A DNA stretch of 64,000 nucleotides from Burkholderiaceae bacterium DAT-1 (GTDB lineage: Bacteria > Pseudomonadota > Gammaproteobacteria > Burkholderiales > Chitinimonadaceae). A model generated the notes under the pieces. It saw nothing but the letters and a program-made list of their open reading frames with translations. It was not told where the DNA came from and searched no databases. Below are positions 1 through 7,141 of this stretch, in pieces; the stretch's first letter is position 1, and each line of letters starts with the position of its first letter. Location of the stretch: assembly GCA_019084025.1 (NCBI GenBank), contig JAHRBI010000003.1, forward strand, positions 484,439 to 548,438. Reading direction: 5' to 3'. A program made the translations under genes and the position numbers.

Positions 1-2
1 TC

Positions 3-1706
3 AATGGCAATAAGGAAGAGGGCCGCCGCCCGGCTGATGTGGACGCATGGGACGACCATACGCGTATGCTGAAGACGCTATACGAAGAGTACGAGCGCCA
101 GTGTCGCCGCGAAGGCGTGGTGGATTTTGCCGAGCTGCTGCTGCGCTGCTTCGAGTTGCTGCGTGATCACGTCATGCTGCGTGAGCATTACCAGCAGCGC
201 TTCCGCCATGTGCTGGTAGACGAATTTCAGGATACCAACCGCCTACAATATGCGTGGCTGAAGCTGCTGGCGGGCGGTGGCGCGGCTGTATTCGCGGTGG
301 GCGATGATGACCAATCTATCTACGCCTTCCGGGGTGCCAACGTCGGTAATATGCGTGATTTCGAGCGCGAGTTTTCGGTCGAGACGATTATCCGGCTGGA
401 GCAGAACTATCGCTCCTACGGCAATATTCTCGATGCCGCCAATGCGCTGATCGCGCACAACACCGGTCGCCTGGGCAAACAGCTGTGGACTGAATCACAG
501 GCGGGTGATCCTATCCGCGTGTTTGATGCGGCAACAGATCTCGAAGAGGCTGCCTTTGTGGTGGACGAAGCCAAGCAGCTGTCGCGTCAGGGGCAGTCGC
601 TATCGAACATCGCTGTGCTGTATCGCTCCAATGCGCAATCGCGGGTGCTGGAGCATGCACTCTTTCAGGCTGGATTACCGTACAAGGTCTATGGCGGCTT
701 GCGCTTTTTCGAGCGGCAGGAAATCAAGCATGCACTGGCCTATCTACGGCTGGTGAATAGTCCGGAAGACGACAACGCACTCCTGCGCATCATCAATTTC
801 CCGGTGCGCGGCATTGGCAATCGCACCATCGAATTGCTGGCCGAATCTGCCCGCGTCTGCGGCACCACCATCTGGCAGGCCGCCTGCAGTGGCGGTGCAG
901 GTCGCAGTGCGGCGGCGGTGAGTCGCTTTGTGCAGATCGTCGAGAACATGCGCGTGCAGGCCAGCGGGCTGACGCTGCCGGAAATTGTCGAGCTGGTGCT
1001 GGATCAATCCGGCCTGATCGATTACTACCGCAATGATAAGGAAGGCCAGGAACGGCTGGAAAATCTGGGGCAGCTGGTGTCATCTGCGGCGGTGTTTGTG
1101 CAGGAAAACGAAGACAGCGTTACTAATTTCCTCGCGCACGCCAGCCTCGAAGCGGGCGATCACGAAGCCCAGCCGGGGCAGGATGCGCTGCAGCTGATGA
1201 CCGTGCATGCCGCCAAGGGTCTGGAATTCGATGCGGTGTTCCTCACCGGCATGGAAGAAGGTCTGTTCCCACACGACAACAGCCTGCACGATCCGCAGAG
1301 TCTGGAAGAAGAGCGGCGGCTGGCCTATGTGGCGATTACCCGTGCGCGCCAGCGTTTGTATATGAGTCTGGCGCAGTCTCGGATGCTGCATGGTCAGACG
1401 CGTTTCTCCATGGCCTCGCGATTCCTCAATGAAATTCCCGAAGATCTGCTCAAGTGGATCAATCGCGGCTATGCGCCCAATACGCCTAAGCTGAAAGCGG
1501 CCACACCCGCCGCAGCGCCCAAGAAAACCAACGAAGTACCGGGACATAATATTCGCGTCGGCCAGAATGTTCGCCATGCCAAGTTCGGTCAGGGCGTGGT
1601 CATTGATTACGATGGCGCTGGCAAACAGGCCAATGTGCAGGTGAATTTTGGTGCTCAGGGCGTCAAGTGGCTATCTTTAGAGTATGCAAAACTTGAGTTG
1701 ATGTAG
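3..1706 (+). CDS. uvrD: ATP-dependent DNA helicase UvrD/Rep family, 5' end outside window
   Basis: Superfamily 1A 3'-5' DNA helicase acting in nucleotide-excision and mismatch repair. The reading frame is open to the left edge, so the N-terminus with the Walker A motif is missing. Visible motifs in order are VDEFQDTN (motif II), GDDDQSIYAFRGA (III), EQNYRS (IV), TVHAAKGLEFDAVFL (V) and YVAITRARQ (VI). The last ~50 residues (from HNIRVGQNVRHAKFGQG) match the C-terminal Tudor-like domain that is typical of UvrD and PcrA and binds RNA polymerase. This favours UvrD over Rep. A methionine-like GTG at 39 is internal and not the real start. Confidence 0.93.
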   Translation, partial: NGNKEEGRRPADVDAWDDHTRMLKTLYEEYERQCRREGVVDFAELLLRCFELLRDHVMLREHYQQRFRHVLVDEFQDTNRLQYAWLKLLAGGGAAVFAVGDDDQSIYAFRGANVGNMRDFEREFSVETIIRLEQNYRSYGNILDAANALIAHNTGRLGKQLWTESQAGDPIRVFDAATDLEEAAFVVDEAKQLSRQGQSLSNIAVLYRSNAQSRVLEHALFQAGLPYKVYGGLRFFERQEIKHALAYLRLVNSPEDDNALLRIINFPVRGIGNRTIELLAESARVCGTTIWQAACSGGAGRSAAAVSRFVQIVENMRVQASGLTLPEIVELVLDQSGLIDYYRNDKEGQERLENLGQLVSSAAVFVQENEDSVTNFLAHASLEAGDHEAQPGQDALQLMTVHAAKGLEFDAVFLTGMEEGLFPHDNSLHDPQSLEEERRLAYVAITRARQRLYMSLAQSRMLHGQTRFSMASRFLNEIPEDLLKWINRGYAPNTPKLKAATPAAAPKKTNEVPGHNIRVGQNVRHAKFGQGVVIDYDGAGKQANVQVNFGAQGVKWLSLEYAKLELM

Positions 1707-1749
1707 GCGGGCGGGTGCGCTTGCCGGACATCCGCTTCAGGAGTGATCC

Positions 1750-3468
1750 ATGGCAAGTGCATCAGGCGGTGCCCCGAAACCCGCCCTTCCCGGCTTTACC
1801 CGCATCGACGACGCTGATGACGATCGTCTGGCGGCATTTGCGGCAGGCTCGATATCAATCGACTATGCGCAAAAGCGTGTGCTGGTGGTGGATGCCGTGC
1901 AAGAGATGCGCACGGCCATGGGCAATACCCTGGCTACGCTTGGCATCAACAAAGTGGAGTATGCGCATCGCGCAACCGACGCCATAGCCACCGTGCGGCG
2001 TGCCGACTTCGACATCATCTTCTGTGATTACGATCTGGGCAGCGGCTACGACGGATTGCATCTTTTGCAGGAGTTGCGCCTGCACAATCTACTGAAACCC
2101 TCCGTCGTGTTCGTGATGGTGACGGGCGAGCGGCGCGGCAAACTGGTGATGTCGGCGGCCGAGCAGGCACCGGATGGCTATCTGCTCAAACCGTTTACCG
2201 CCGAACAAGTCAAACATCGCCTCGATAAACTGCTGGTGCGCAAGCGCGAATTTCAGTCGCTGGATCAGGCGATGCTGCGTCAGGACTATTTCAAGGCGCT
2301 AGCCGAATGCAATGACCATCTAAAATCGTCTTCGCCCTATGTCCTCGATTACCTGAAAATGAAGGGCAATATCGCGCTGACGATTGGCGATAATCAACTG
2401 GCTAAAACGGCGTTCGACGCCGCACGCGAACTAAAGGATTTGCCCTGGGTTCGGATTGGCTTGGGTAAAGCGCTATTCGGGCTCAAACAATATGACGAGG
2501 CGCGCAGCCTATTTCAGTCCGTTCTGGCAGAAAATAACAAGGTGATGGAGGCGTACGACTGGCTCGCGCGCATTTATCTGGCTGAACATCATGCGGATGA
2601 TGCGCAGCAAATTTTGTCCAAAGCAGTCGATATGTCGCCTGCGGTGGTGAATCGCCAGAAAAAATTGGGCGATGTCGCCCTGAAGAATCATGATTTTAGC
2701 ACCGCCGCCAAGTCCTTTCGCGATGCCATTACGCTATCAAAAAACTCCTTCTGGCGAGATGCGGCCGATTATGTGAGTCTGTCCAAGGCGCAAATCGGCA
2801 ATGGTGACACCGAAGACGCGCTGAAAACCGCAGCCGAAGTCCGCCGCGAATTCCGTGGTGACACGCGCGCATCCATGCTGGCTACTTTGGTCGAATGTAA
2901 AACCTTTCTGGCGCAAGGTCAGACTGATCGTGCCAACGCCACGCTGGATAAAGCGCGCCAGTTGGCCGACGAATCTACCGGTTTACCCGATCATTTTGTG
3001 CTCGAACTTGCTGAGACCTGTTACCAGCTGGATCGCGATCATCTGGGCAAATCACTGGTTCAGCAGATATTACGCAATCATCATGAAGATTCCGACATGC
3101 TGGAGCGCATCAATTCAATGTACGAAGCGGTTGGCCGTGAAGATGAAGGCCAGCAAGTGATCGAGGAAAGCGCGCGCGCCATTGTCGCCATTAATAATGA
3201 GGCCGTGCGCATGGCGCAATCCGGCAATTTGGAAGGCGCTGTCGAGAAATTCATCCACGCAGTCGATGAAATGCCCGCCAATGTATCGGTGATGCTGAAT
3301 GCGGTGAATGCGCTGCTCGCGTATGTGGGCAGCAAGGGATGGCATCAGCGCTATATGACCCTGGCGCGTGAATATCTCGATCGGGTGGCTGCATTGCAGC
3401 CGGCGAGTGTGAAGTATTTGAAGTTGAAGGATGCGTATGCTGGGACGATGAAGAAGTTTTCAAAGTAA
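1750..3468 (+). CDS. Response regulator with receiver domain and TPR repeats
   Basis: 572-residue cytoplasmic protein. Residues ~38-160 form a CheY-like receiver domain: phospho-acceptor Asp in FCDYDLG, conserved Thr in VMVTGE and Lys in YLLKPF. The usual acidic pair after strand 1 is reduced to one Asp (VVDAVQEM). The remaining ~400 residues are TPR-like helical repeats with no DNA-binding output domain, so output is probably by protein-protein interaction. The SD CAGGAG lies 6 nt before the ATG. No histidine kinase is adjacent, and the partner and pathway are not visible. Such receiver-TPR proteins occur widely in betaproteobacteria and gammaproteobacteria. Confidence 0.85.
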   Translation: MASASGGAPKPALPGFTRIDDADDDRLAAFAAGSISIDYAQKRVLVVDAVQEMRTAMGNTLATLGINKVEYAHRATDAIATVRRADFDIIFCDYDLGSGYDGLHLLQELRLHNLLKPSVVFVMVTGERRGKLVMSAAEQAPDGYLLKPFTAEQVKHRLDKLLVRKREFQSLDQAMLRQDYFKALAECNDHLKSSSPYVLDYLKMKGNIALTIGDNQLAKTAFDAARELKDLPWVRIGLGKALFGLKQYDEARSLFQSVLAENNKVMEAYDWLARIYLAEHHADDAQQILSKAVDMSPAVVNRQKKLGDVALKNHDFSTAAKSFRDAITLSKNSFWRDAADYVSLSKAQIGNGDTEDALKTAAEVRREFRGDTRASMLATLVECKTFLAQGQTDRANATLDKARQLADESTGLPDHFVLELAETCYQLDRDHLGKSLVQQILRNHHEDSDMLERINSMYEAVGREDEGQQVIEESARAIVAINNEAVRMAQSGNLEGAVEKFIHAVDEMPANVSVMLNAVNALLAYVGSKGWHQRYMTLAREYLDRVAALQPASVKYLKLKDAYAGTMKKFSK

Positions 3469-3641
3469 GGCGGACGTACGCACATACCGCGTTTTCCAGA
3501 GCACCTCAGGATGAATCAAGTTCTGTATACGGATTAGTCATTGATTGTGAGCGTGTAGCGCTTGTCGGATGCCCATTTCACGAAAAATTGTATGACATGC
3601 AGCTGCGGTGCATGCGCAGTCTGGGTTTCCGCTATCCCAAA

Positions 3642-3682
3642 AGAATGCCTGTCAGAAATGACAGATTCTTTCTGATGTCAGA
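3642..3682. promoter_or_regulatory. Two dyads upstream of first HTH gene
   Basis: The intergenic region 3469-3762 has no gene. It holds an inverted repeat with arms CTGTCA/TGACAG around a GAAA loop (3649-3664), extended by AGAAT/ATTCT. The near-palindrome TCTGATGTCAGA follows directly (3671-3682). An AT-rich stretch at ~3695-3712 could hold the -10 of the promoter for the gene at 3763. Function as operator or as terminator of the upstream gene is inference; no U-tract follows the first hairpin. Confidence 0.35.
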
Positions 3683-3762
3683 TGTGGCAGCCTTTTGTAA
3701 ATAATATATTAAAACCTCAAGTGCGAACGCGTAATCATATTTCCATATGAATGGGATGAGTC

Positions 3763-4014
3763 ATGTCAGATGCAACCGAGCAACGACCTTACACGCCTTC
3801 AATGATTGACTTTTCTATGCTTACGCCTGCGGAACATGAACTGATGCGGTGGCTGGCGATGGGGAAGACGGTTGAGGAGGCTGCTTTTATTCTTGGGAAG
3901 TCATCAAGTACAGCCTGGAATCAGGTTAAATCCATTCGCACGAAATGCCACGATTTACCCATACGGAATATCTCATTGCATTACTCATGGAAGTTGTCAA
4001 TAGTCGATAAGTAA
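3763..4014 (+). CDS. Small stand-alone LuxR-type HTH protein, copy 1
   Basis: 83 residues, almost entirely one GerE/LuxR-type helix-turn-helix (residues ~18-72: LTPAEHELMRWLAMGKTVEE, then a recognition helix around SSTAWNQVKSIR). It has no receiver or autoinducer-binding domain, so it is a solo DNA-binding module. It is paralogous to the protein at 6174 (shared pattern DFSxxTPAEHxLMxWLAxGKTVEEAxFIL). It lies directly upstream of the first double-glycine peptide gene, which it probably regulates. The start ATG follows a weak SD (GGGATGAG). The gene is AT-rich compared with the flanking housekeeping genes, as is the whole island. Confidence 0.75.
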   Translation: MSDATEQRPYTPSMIDFSMLTPAEHELMRWLAMGKTVEEAAFILGKSSSTAWNQVKSIRTKCHDLPIRNISLHYSWKLSIVDK

Positions 4015-4052
4015 TCATTTAGATTGCTTGTTGTTTAATGCAAGATCATCTC

Positions 4053-4069
4053 GCATTTAAGTTAAATGC
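4053..4069. promoter_or_regulatory. 17-bp palindrome before peptide gene 1
   Basis: Perfect 8-1-8 dyad (GCATTTAA, G, TTAAATGC), 31 nt before the peptide start. A dyad of identical architecture stands before the second peptide gene (6544-6560), and both are followed by a TGCAAA(A)TTC-like string. LuxR-type HTH domains bind dyads of about this size, so this is a candidate operator for the adjacent small HTH proteins. It could instead act as an RNA hairpin. Confidence 0.4.
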
Positions 4070-4100
4070 AAAATTCAATTAAACCATTTGGGAAATTAGC

Positions 4101-4478
4101 ATGCAAAAATTAGACATCAATCTTCTGAGCTTTATTTCTGGTGGAGATGGAGATGCAGGAGGCTCTACCAAAGACAAGGAATCAGAAGCAATACCACAGC
4201 CACAGCAAAAAACTCCGACTAACAATGATGTACCAACCTGCTCTCCGATTGAAATTAAAGCGAGTGTCGCTTCTCAGACATGTACTACTAGTGCAGGCAT
4301 CACTTTCATAACTGTCTGTGTCAGTGGTCAGGGTTCAATGGGTGGAAGTGCAGGTGTTGGTAAAATTGACCTGAGTGCAAAAGGAAATGACTGCTCAGTG
4401 TCCACTTATAGTAAAGATGGTTCCTTAAAAAGTGTTGTAAACACTAACTCATTTGGAACGAGAATCTCGTATCCGTGA
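4101..4478 (+). CDS. Double-glycine-leader secreted peptide precursor 1 (microcin-like)
   Basis: 125 residues. Residues 1-15 (MQKLDINLLSFISGG) match the pattern of the colicin V leader (MRTLTLNELDSVSGG) in length and spacing, so cleavage after Gly15 by a C39-peptidase exporter is expected. The mature core would be 110 residues with 29 Ser/Thr and 4 Cys, polar at first (PQPQQKTPTNN) and then rich in Gly and Ser. The segment CTTSAGITFITVC is shared in diverged form with the second peptide. An exporter and a glycosyltransferase lie 4-6 kb downstream. A hairpin terminator follows. The activity (toxin, signal or other) is not evident from sequence. Confidence 0.75.
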   Translation: MQKLDINLLSFISGGDGDAGGSTKDKESEAIPQPQQKTPTNNDVPTCSPIEIKASVASQTCTTSAGITFITVCVSGQGSMGGSAGVGKIDLSAKGNDCSVSTYSKDGSLKSVVNTNSFGTRISYP

Positions 4479-4499
4479 TGTAAGTTTTTAAAGTGTTAG

Positions 4500-4530
4500 G
4501 CCGCCCTGAACGAATTGGGCGGCTTATATT
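4500..4530 (+). terminator. Rho-independent terminator after peptide gene 1
   Basis: Stem GCCGCCC/GGGCGGC with a 10-nt loop (4500-4523), followed by TTATATTAATTT. It separates the peptide gene from the TraB/GumN-like gene 22 nt further on, so the latter is expressed by read-through or its own promoter. This would give more peptide than TraB-like message. Confidence 0.65.
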
Positions 4531-4552
4531 AATTTGCTGACGGTTAAATAAA

Positions 4553-5551
4553 TTGCGCAAATTTAAAATAAATTACATTTACTTGATTGCGATACTATTC
4601 TCTTTGAGTTTAATGAGTGCCAATGATCCTGTTGCGAAAACGGCGTGGAAGGTTAAGGCTAAAAATGGTAAAGAATTCTATGTAATTGCATCAACACATA
4701 TTGGGCTAAATGATGAATTCGGGGAGTACTATGAAAGAGTTGTTGTTCCTATTATAAAAAAAACCGACATATTTGTAAGTGAGAATTCTGTTGGATATTA
4801 TGTAGGATATCAATATCCGCGTTGCTTAAATGAAATTCATGGATCTAGTTATTATTCTGGTGTGGCTATTTTGAAGAAAATTTTATTTCATGAGATGAAT
4901 TCGGCATATGTGTCTATTTTTAAAAGGGATATGTCGCAAGATATTTTGGATCAAATGTTAGAGAATGCGTCTTCATTTCGCGTTCATCAAGCCCTCATGT
5001 ACGCTAGGTTCATTGAGAGTGATAGAATAGTAACGAAAGATGCTCAGATGGAGCGGAAAGATGGAAATTTACTTTCAATTAATAGTACTGAAGATGAGGG
5101 TAATCCATTTTTAAATAAGCATGATCTAGTTTCAAGGGCGCATTTAATTAATCCATTTGCACAGTTGGAGGCGATTGAGGGTGCTGATGTATTTTTTAAA
5201 GCATTTTGCGAAACAGATGCATCTGAACATTTGCTGCAGATTCAAATTGATCGATTAATAAATGATAAAAATGGTGAGACTAATATATCTGAGCTGAGAA
5301 ATGTTTTTGTTCGTTCGATTGATGGAGGGTATGTCGATGATTTTGATGAGAAGTATGATGAGTATATATTGTGCAATCGCAATAAATATTGGATCGAAAA
5401 AATTGAAGAAAATACTAAGAGAGAGGGGAAATTTACCTATATTCTAGGTGCTGAACATATACACAAACCATTATCTGGGGCGAAATGTAATGGGATTCTG
5501 ACTTTGATGGAAAATCAAGGATACATGATTTCTAAAGTGGAGATGGAATAG
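4553..5551 (+). CDS. Exported TraB/GumN-like protein 1
   Basis: 332 residues from a TTG start that restores a full signal peptide (positive MRKFK, hydrophobic YIYLIAILFSLSLM, cleavage near residues 23-24). The first family motif is YVIASTHIG (His49). The C-terminal motifs are RNKYWIEKI and ILGAEHI (His302), followed by a typical L..LMENQGY end. These fit the TraB/PrgY/GumN (PF01963) family, related to Tiki proteases. PrgY counters a secreted peptide pheromone, so a role as periplasmic peptidase or protection factor against the peptide is possible but unproven. Very AT-rich. The paralogue at 7142 also follows a peptide gene. Confidence 0.75.
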   Translation: MRKFKINYIYLIAILFSLSLMSANDPVAKTAWKVKAKNGKEFYVIASTHIGLNDEFGEYYERVVVPIIKKTDIFVSENSVGYYVGYQYPRCLNEIHGSSYYSGVAILKKILFHEMNSAYVSIFKRDMSQDILDQMLENASSFRVHQALMYARFIESDRIVTKDAQMERKDGNLLSINSTEDEGNPFLNKHDLVSRAHLINPFAQLEAIEGADVFFKAFCETDASEHLLQIQIDRLINDKNGETNISELRNVFVRSIDGGYVDDFDEKYDEYILCNRNKYWIEKIEENTKREGKFTYILGAEHIHKPLSGAKCNGILTLMENQGYMISKVEME

Positions 5552-5572
5552 CGAGAGTGGAGTGTGATTCTG

Positions 5573-5851
5573 ATGAAGCTAATAATTGTAATAATTCTAT
5601 ATTCGGCAATTTCTTTGTTGTTATATAGGGTGATAATGATAAGGTATTCTGATCTTGATGGGATGATCATATTCGGGCTTCTAAATCTTGCAACCTACAA
5701 TCCAACATATTTATTAGCTATGCTCAATCGGGATGTTAAATATTTGTTTAAAAATCGCGGTAGTATTTATGATAGAACGCTGCTTCAGCTTGTTACGGCT
5801 GTTGGTTGTTATGTGATGTTGATATTGTGTATCTGGCGAAAGTTTAATTGA
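5573..5851 (+). CDS. Small three-helix membrane protein, candidate immunity protein
   Basis: 92 residues with hydrophobic segments at ~3-22, 31-41 and 70-87 and basic or polar loops. The ATG at 5573 is preferred over a GTG at 5564 because the SD GTGGAG (5557-5562) is 10 nt from it. It starts 21 nt after the TraB/GumN-like gene and is probably cotranscribed. I do not recognise a family. Small inner-membrane proteins beside class II microcin genes are often immunity proteins, which makes this the best immunity candidate in the island. That is positional inference only, and no counterpart follows the second cassette. Confidence 0.6.
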   Translation: MKLIIVIILYSAISLLLYRVIMIRYSDLDGMIIFGLLNLATYNPTYLLAMLNRDVKYLFKNRGSIYDRTLLQLVTAVGCYVMLILCIWRKFN

Positions 5852-5963
5852 GTGATGACTTCTAATATTGTTGACTGAGTGCATATTGATGTATTTCAAT
5901 AGTATTCCGGTTTGTTGGTGGTGAGATCGATCTATATTTGGTGAAAGTGGCATCGCAATTATT

Positions 5964-5991
5964 TTGACATGCATGGCTTAAGTTGAATAAT
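5964..5991 (+). promoter_or_regulatory. Sigma-70 promoter for second cassette
   Basis: The -35 TTGACA (5964-5969), a 16-nt spacer and the -10 AATAAT (5986-5991) lie 183 nt before the second small HTH gene. The 322-nt stretch 5852-6173 otherwise holds no convincing gene. The promoter is near consensus and suggests that the second cassette has its own transcription start. Confidence 0.5.
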
Positions 5992-6173
5992 TAATACAAA
6001 TGTTCCAATAAAAATTGGGTTGCAAAAATAATACATGCATTCAATATCTTTTGCAGATTCCATCTTAAGTTAATACACTGGCTTCCAAAAAACGGAATGG
6101 TAAAGAATGAGTGAGTTGTGTGCGATTTATTCATCCTGAACAAGCCATTCATCAATTTATGGAGGTGGATGTT

Positions 6174-6440
6174 ATGAGCATGTCAATTTCCAATGAAGAT
6201 TTACCGAATTCTGCTTATTCTTCAGATTCATTGATGGATTTTTCCTTATTTACGCCTGCTGAGCACGATTTAATGCATTGGTTGGCGAAAGGGAAAACCG
6301 TTGAGGAGGCTGGCTTCATCCTAGAAATCAAACTATCTACGGCATGGAGTCGCGTGTCACATATTAGACGGAAGTGCAATTTATTAACTATTAGAGTAAT
6401 CGCGTTTGAGTATTTGAAAACTATGTCAAGCAAGGAATAG
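6174..6440 (+). CDS. Small stand-alone LuxR-type HTH protein, copy 2
   Basis: 88 residues from the ATG at 6174, chosen because GGAGG (6161-6165) is 8 nt upstream; an in-frame GTG at 6111 has no such site. A short polar N-terminus precedes a single LuxR/GerE HTH (FTPAEHDLMHWLAKGKTVEE, then STAWSRVSHIRRK). It is the paralogue of the protein at 3763, with the same position upstream of a double-glycine peptide gene. It has no sensory domain. It probably regulates the peptide genes; the two copies may cross-regulate. Confidence 0.75.
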   Translation: MSMSISNEDLPNSAYSSDSLMDFSLFTPAEHDLMHWLAKGKTVEEAGFILEIKLSTAWSRVSHIRRKCNLLTIRVIAFEYLKTMSSKE

Positions 6441-6460
6441 GGCAAATTTTTTGCCTTGTT
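6439..6460 (+). terminator. Terminator-like hairpin overlapping the HTH2 stop codon
   Basis: Stem AGGGCAAA/TTTGCCTT with a short TTT loop (6439-6457), followed by GTTTG. It starts within the TAG stop of the small HTH gene. The stem is modest, so termination would be partial. Confidence 0.35.
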
Positions 6461-6490
6461 TGTGAGGCGCCTTTTCGGAATCATGGCTAG

Positions 6491-6523
6491 GCAGCATTTC
6501 GAACACTACATTCGAAATGCTGC
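6491..6523. promoter_or_regulatory. Long perfect hairpin in the leader of peptide gene 2
   Basis: Inverted repeat with 13-bp perfect arms (GCAGCATTTCGAA and its complement) and a 7-nt loop, 62 nt before the peptide start. There is no U-tract, so an mRNA-stabilising structure, processing site or protein-binding dyad is more likely than a terminator. Confidence 0.5.
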
Positions 6524-6543
6524 TGGTTAATTCTAACTTTAGG

Positions 6544-6560
6544 ATTTGCAATTTGCAAAT
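6544..6560. promoter_or_regulatory. 17-bp palindrome before peptide gene 2
   Basis: Perfect 8-1-8 dyad (ATTTGCAA, T, TTGCAAAT), 25 nt before the peptide start and just ahead of the SD. It matches the architecture and position of the dyad at 4053-4069. Candidate operator of the small LuxR-type HTH proteins. Confidence 0.4.
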
Positions 6561-6585
6561 TCGTAGCCAAAAAAGGAGCGTCAAC

Positions 6586-6975
6586 ATGCGTAGACTTGAA
6601 TTAATGGATTTGGATTTTGTCTCCGGGAGTGGTCCGTATAAAACTCCGGTGCCGACAAAGCCAGAAGGCGACAATAGCATATTTGACAAAATTCTCGAAG
6701 GGATTTCGAGCTTTTTTGGGCTAAGTAGTGGCTCATGTACAACCAATAGCGCTGTTAATGGCGGCATCACAACGGTAACGACAACTTGTCCAAATGGGGC
6801 GTATATGACAGAGGTCATTTCCGGCTCTGTCATCACAATTACCACATACACTCCAGGGGCCTCATTAAGTGCCGTCATCCCTGAATTAGCTGTATCGGGT
6901 AAATGGAGTGGCAGTGGCTCTACAGGCGTGGTAACCATTATTAATGGTAAAGTCACTTCAGTTGCTTCGCACTAA
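6586..6975 (+). CDS. Double-glycine-type secreted peptide precursor 2 (microcin-like)
   Basis: 129 residues from the ATG at 6586, chosen for its SD AAAAGGAG and because it gives an exact 15-residue leader, MRRLELMDLDFVSGS. That leader aligns without gaps to the leader at 4101 and to the colicin V leader, with GS in place of GG. The core is 114 residues with 34 Ser/Thr, including runs ITTVTTT and VITITTYT, and only 2 Cys (CTTNSAVNGGITTVTTTC), a loop homologous to that of peptide 1. A short amphipathic or hydrophobic patch (SIFDKILEGISSFFGL) follows the leader. Likely substrate of the exporter at 10664 and possibly of the glycosyltransferase at 8319. Confidence 0.75.
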   Translation: MRRLELMDLDFVSGSGPYKTPVPTKPEGDNSIFDKILEGISSFFGLSSGSCTTNSAVNGGITTVTTTCPNGAYMTEVISGSVITITTYTPGASLSAVIPELAVSGKWSGSGSTGVVTIINGKVTSVASH

Positions 6976-7054
6976 AGATCTGCGAGTGCTAATAATGTGT
7001 TGGTTGAATGGTTTGTTATGATTATACAACCATCCTATTAAAGGCAAACGGGTT

Positions 7055-7080
7055 CATCACTTTCTAAATTGAAAGTGATG
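7055..7080. other. Perfect 10-bp inverted repeat between peptide 2 and TraB-like 2
   Basis: CATCACTTTC, a 6-nt loop, then the exact complement. No U-tract follows. A weaker dyad (ATGGTT/AACCAT) precedes it at ~7004-7034. The position parallels the terminator between peptide 1 and TraB-like 1, so it may dampen downstream transcription. Confidence 0.45.
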
Positions 7081-7141
7081 GACATTTAACTCATAGAATT
7101 AGTTTAGGCTGCGGATTGGTAGCTGGAAGTTATTAAAATTC

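Noticed and set aside
3682..3700. Possible sigma-54 promoter (TGGCAG...TTGTA) before the first HTH gene
   Set aside because: The invariant GC of the -12 element is missing and the spacing is off by one.
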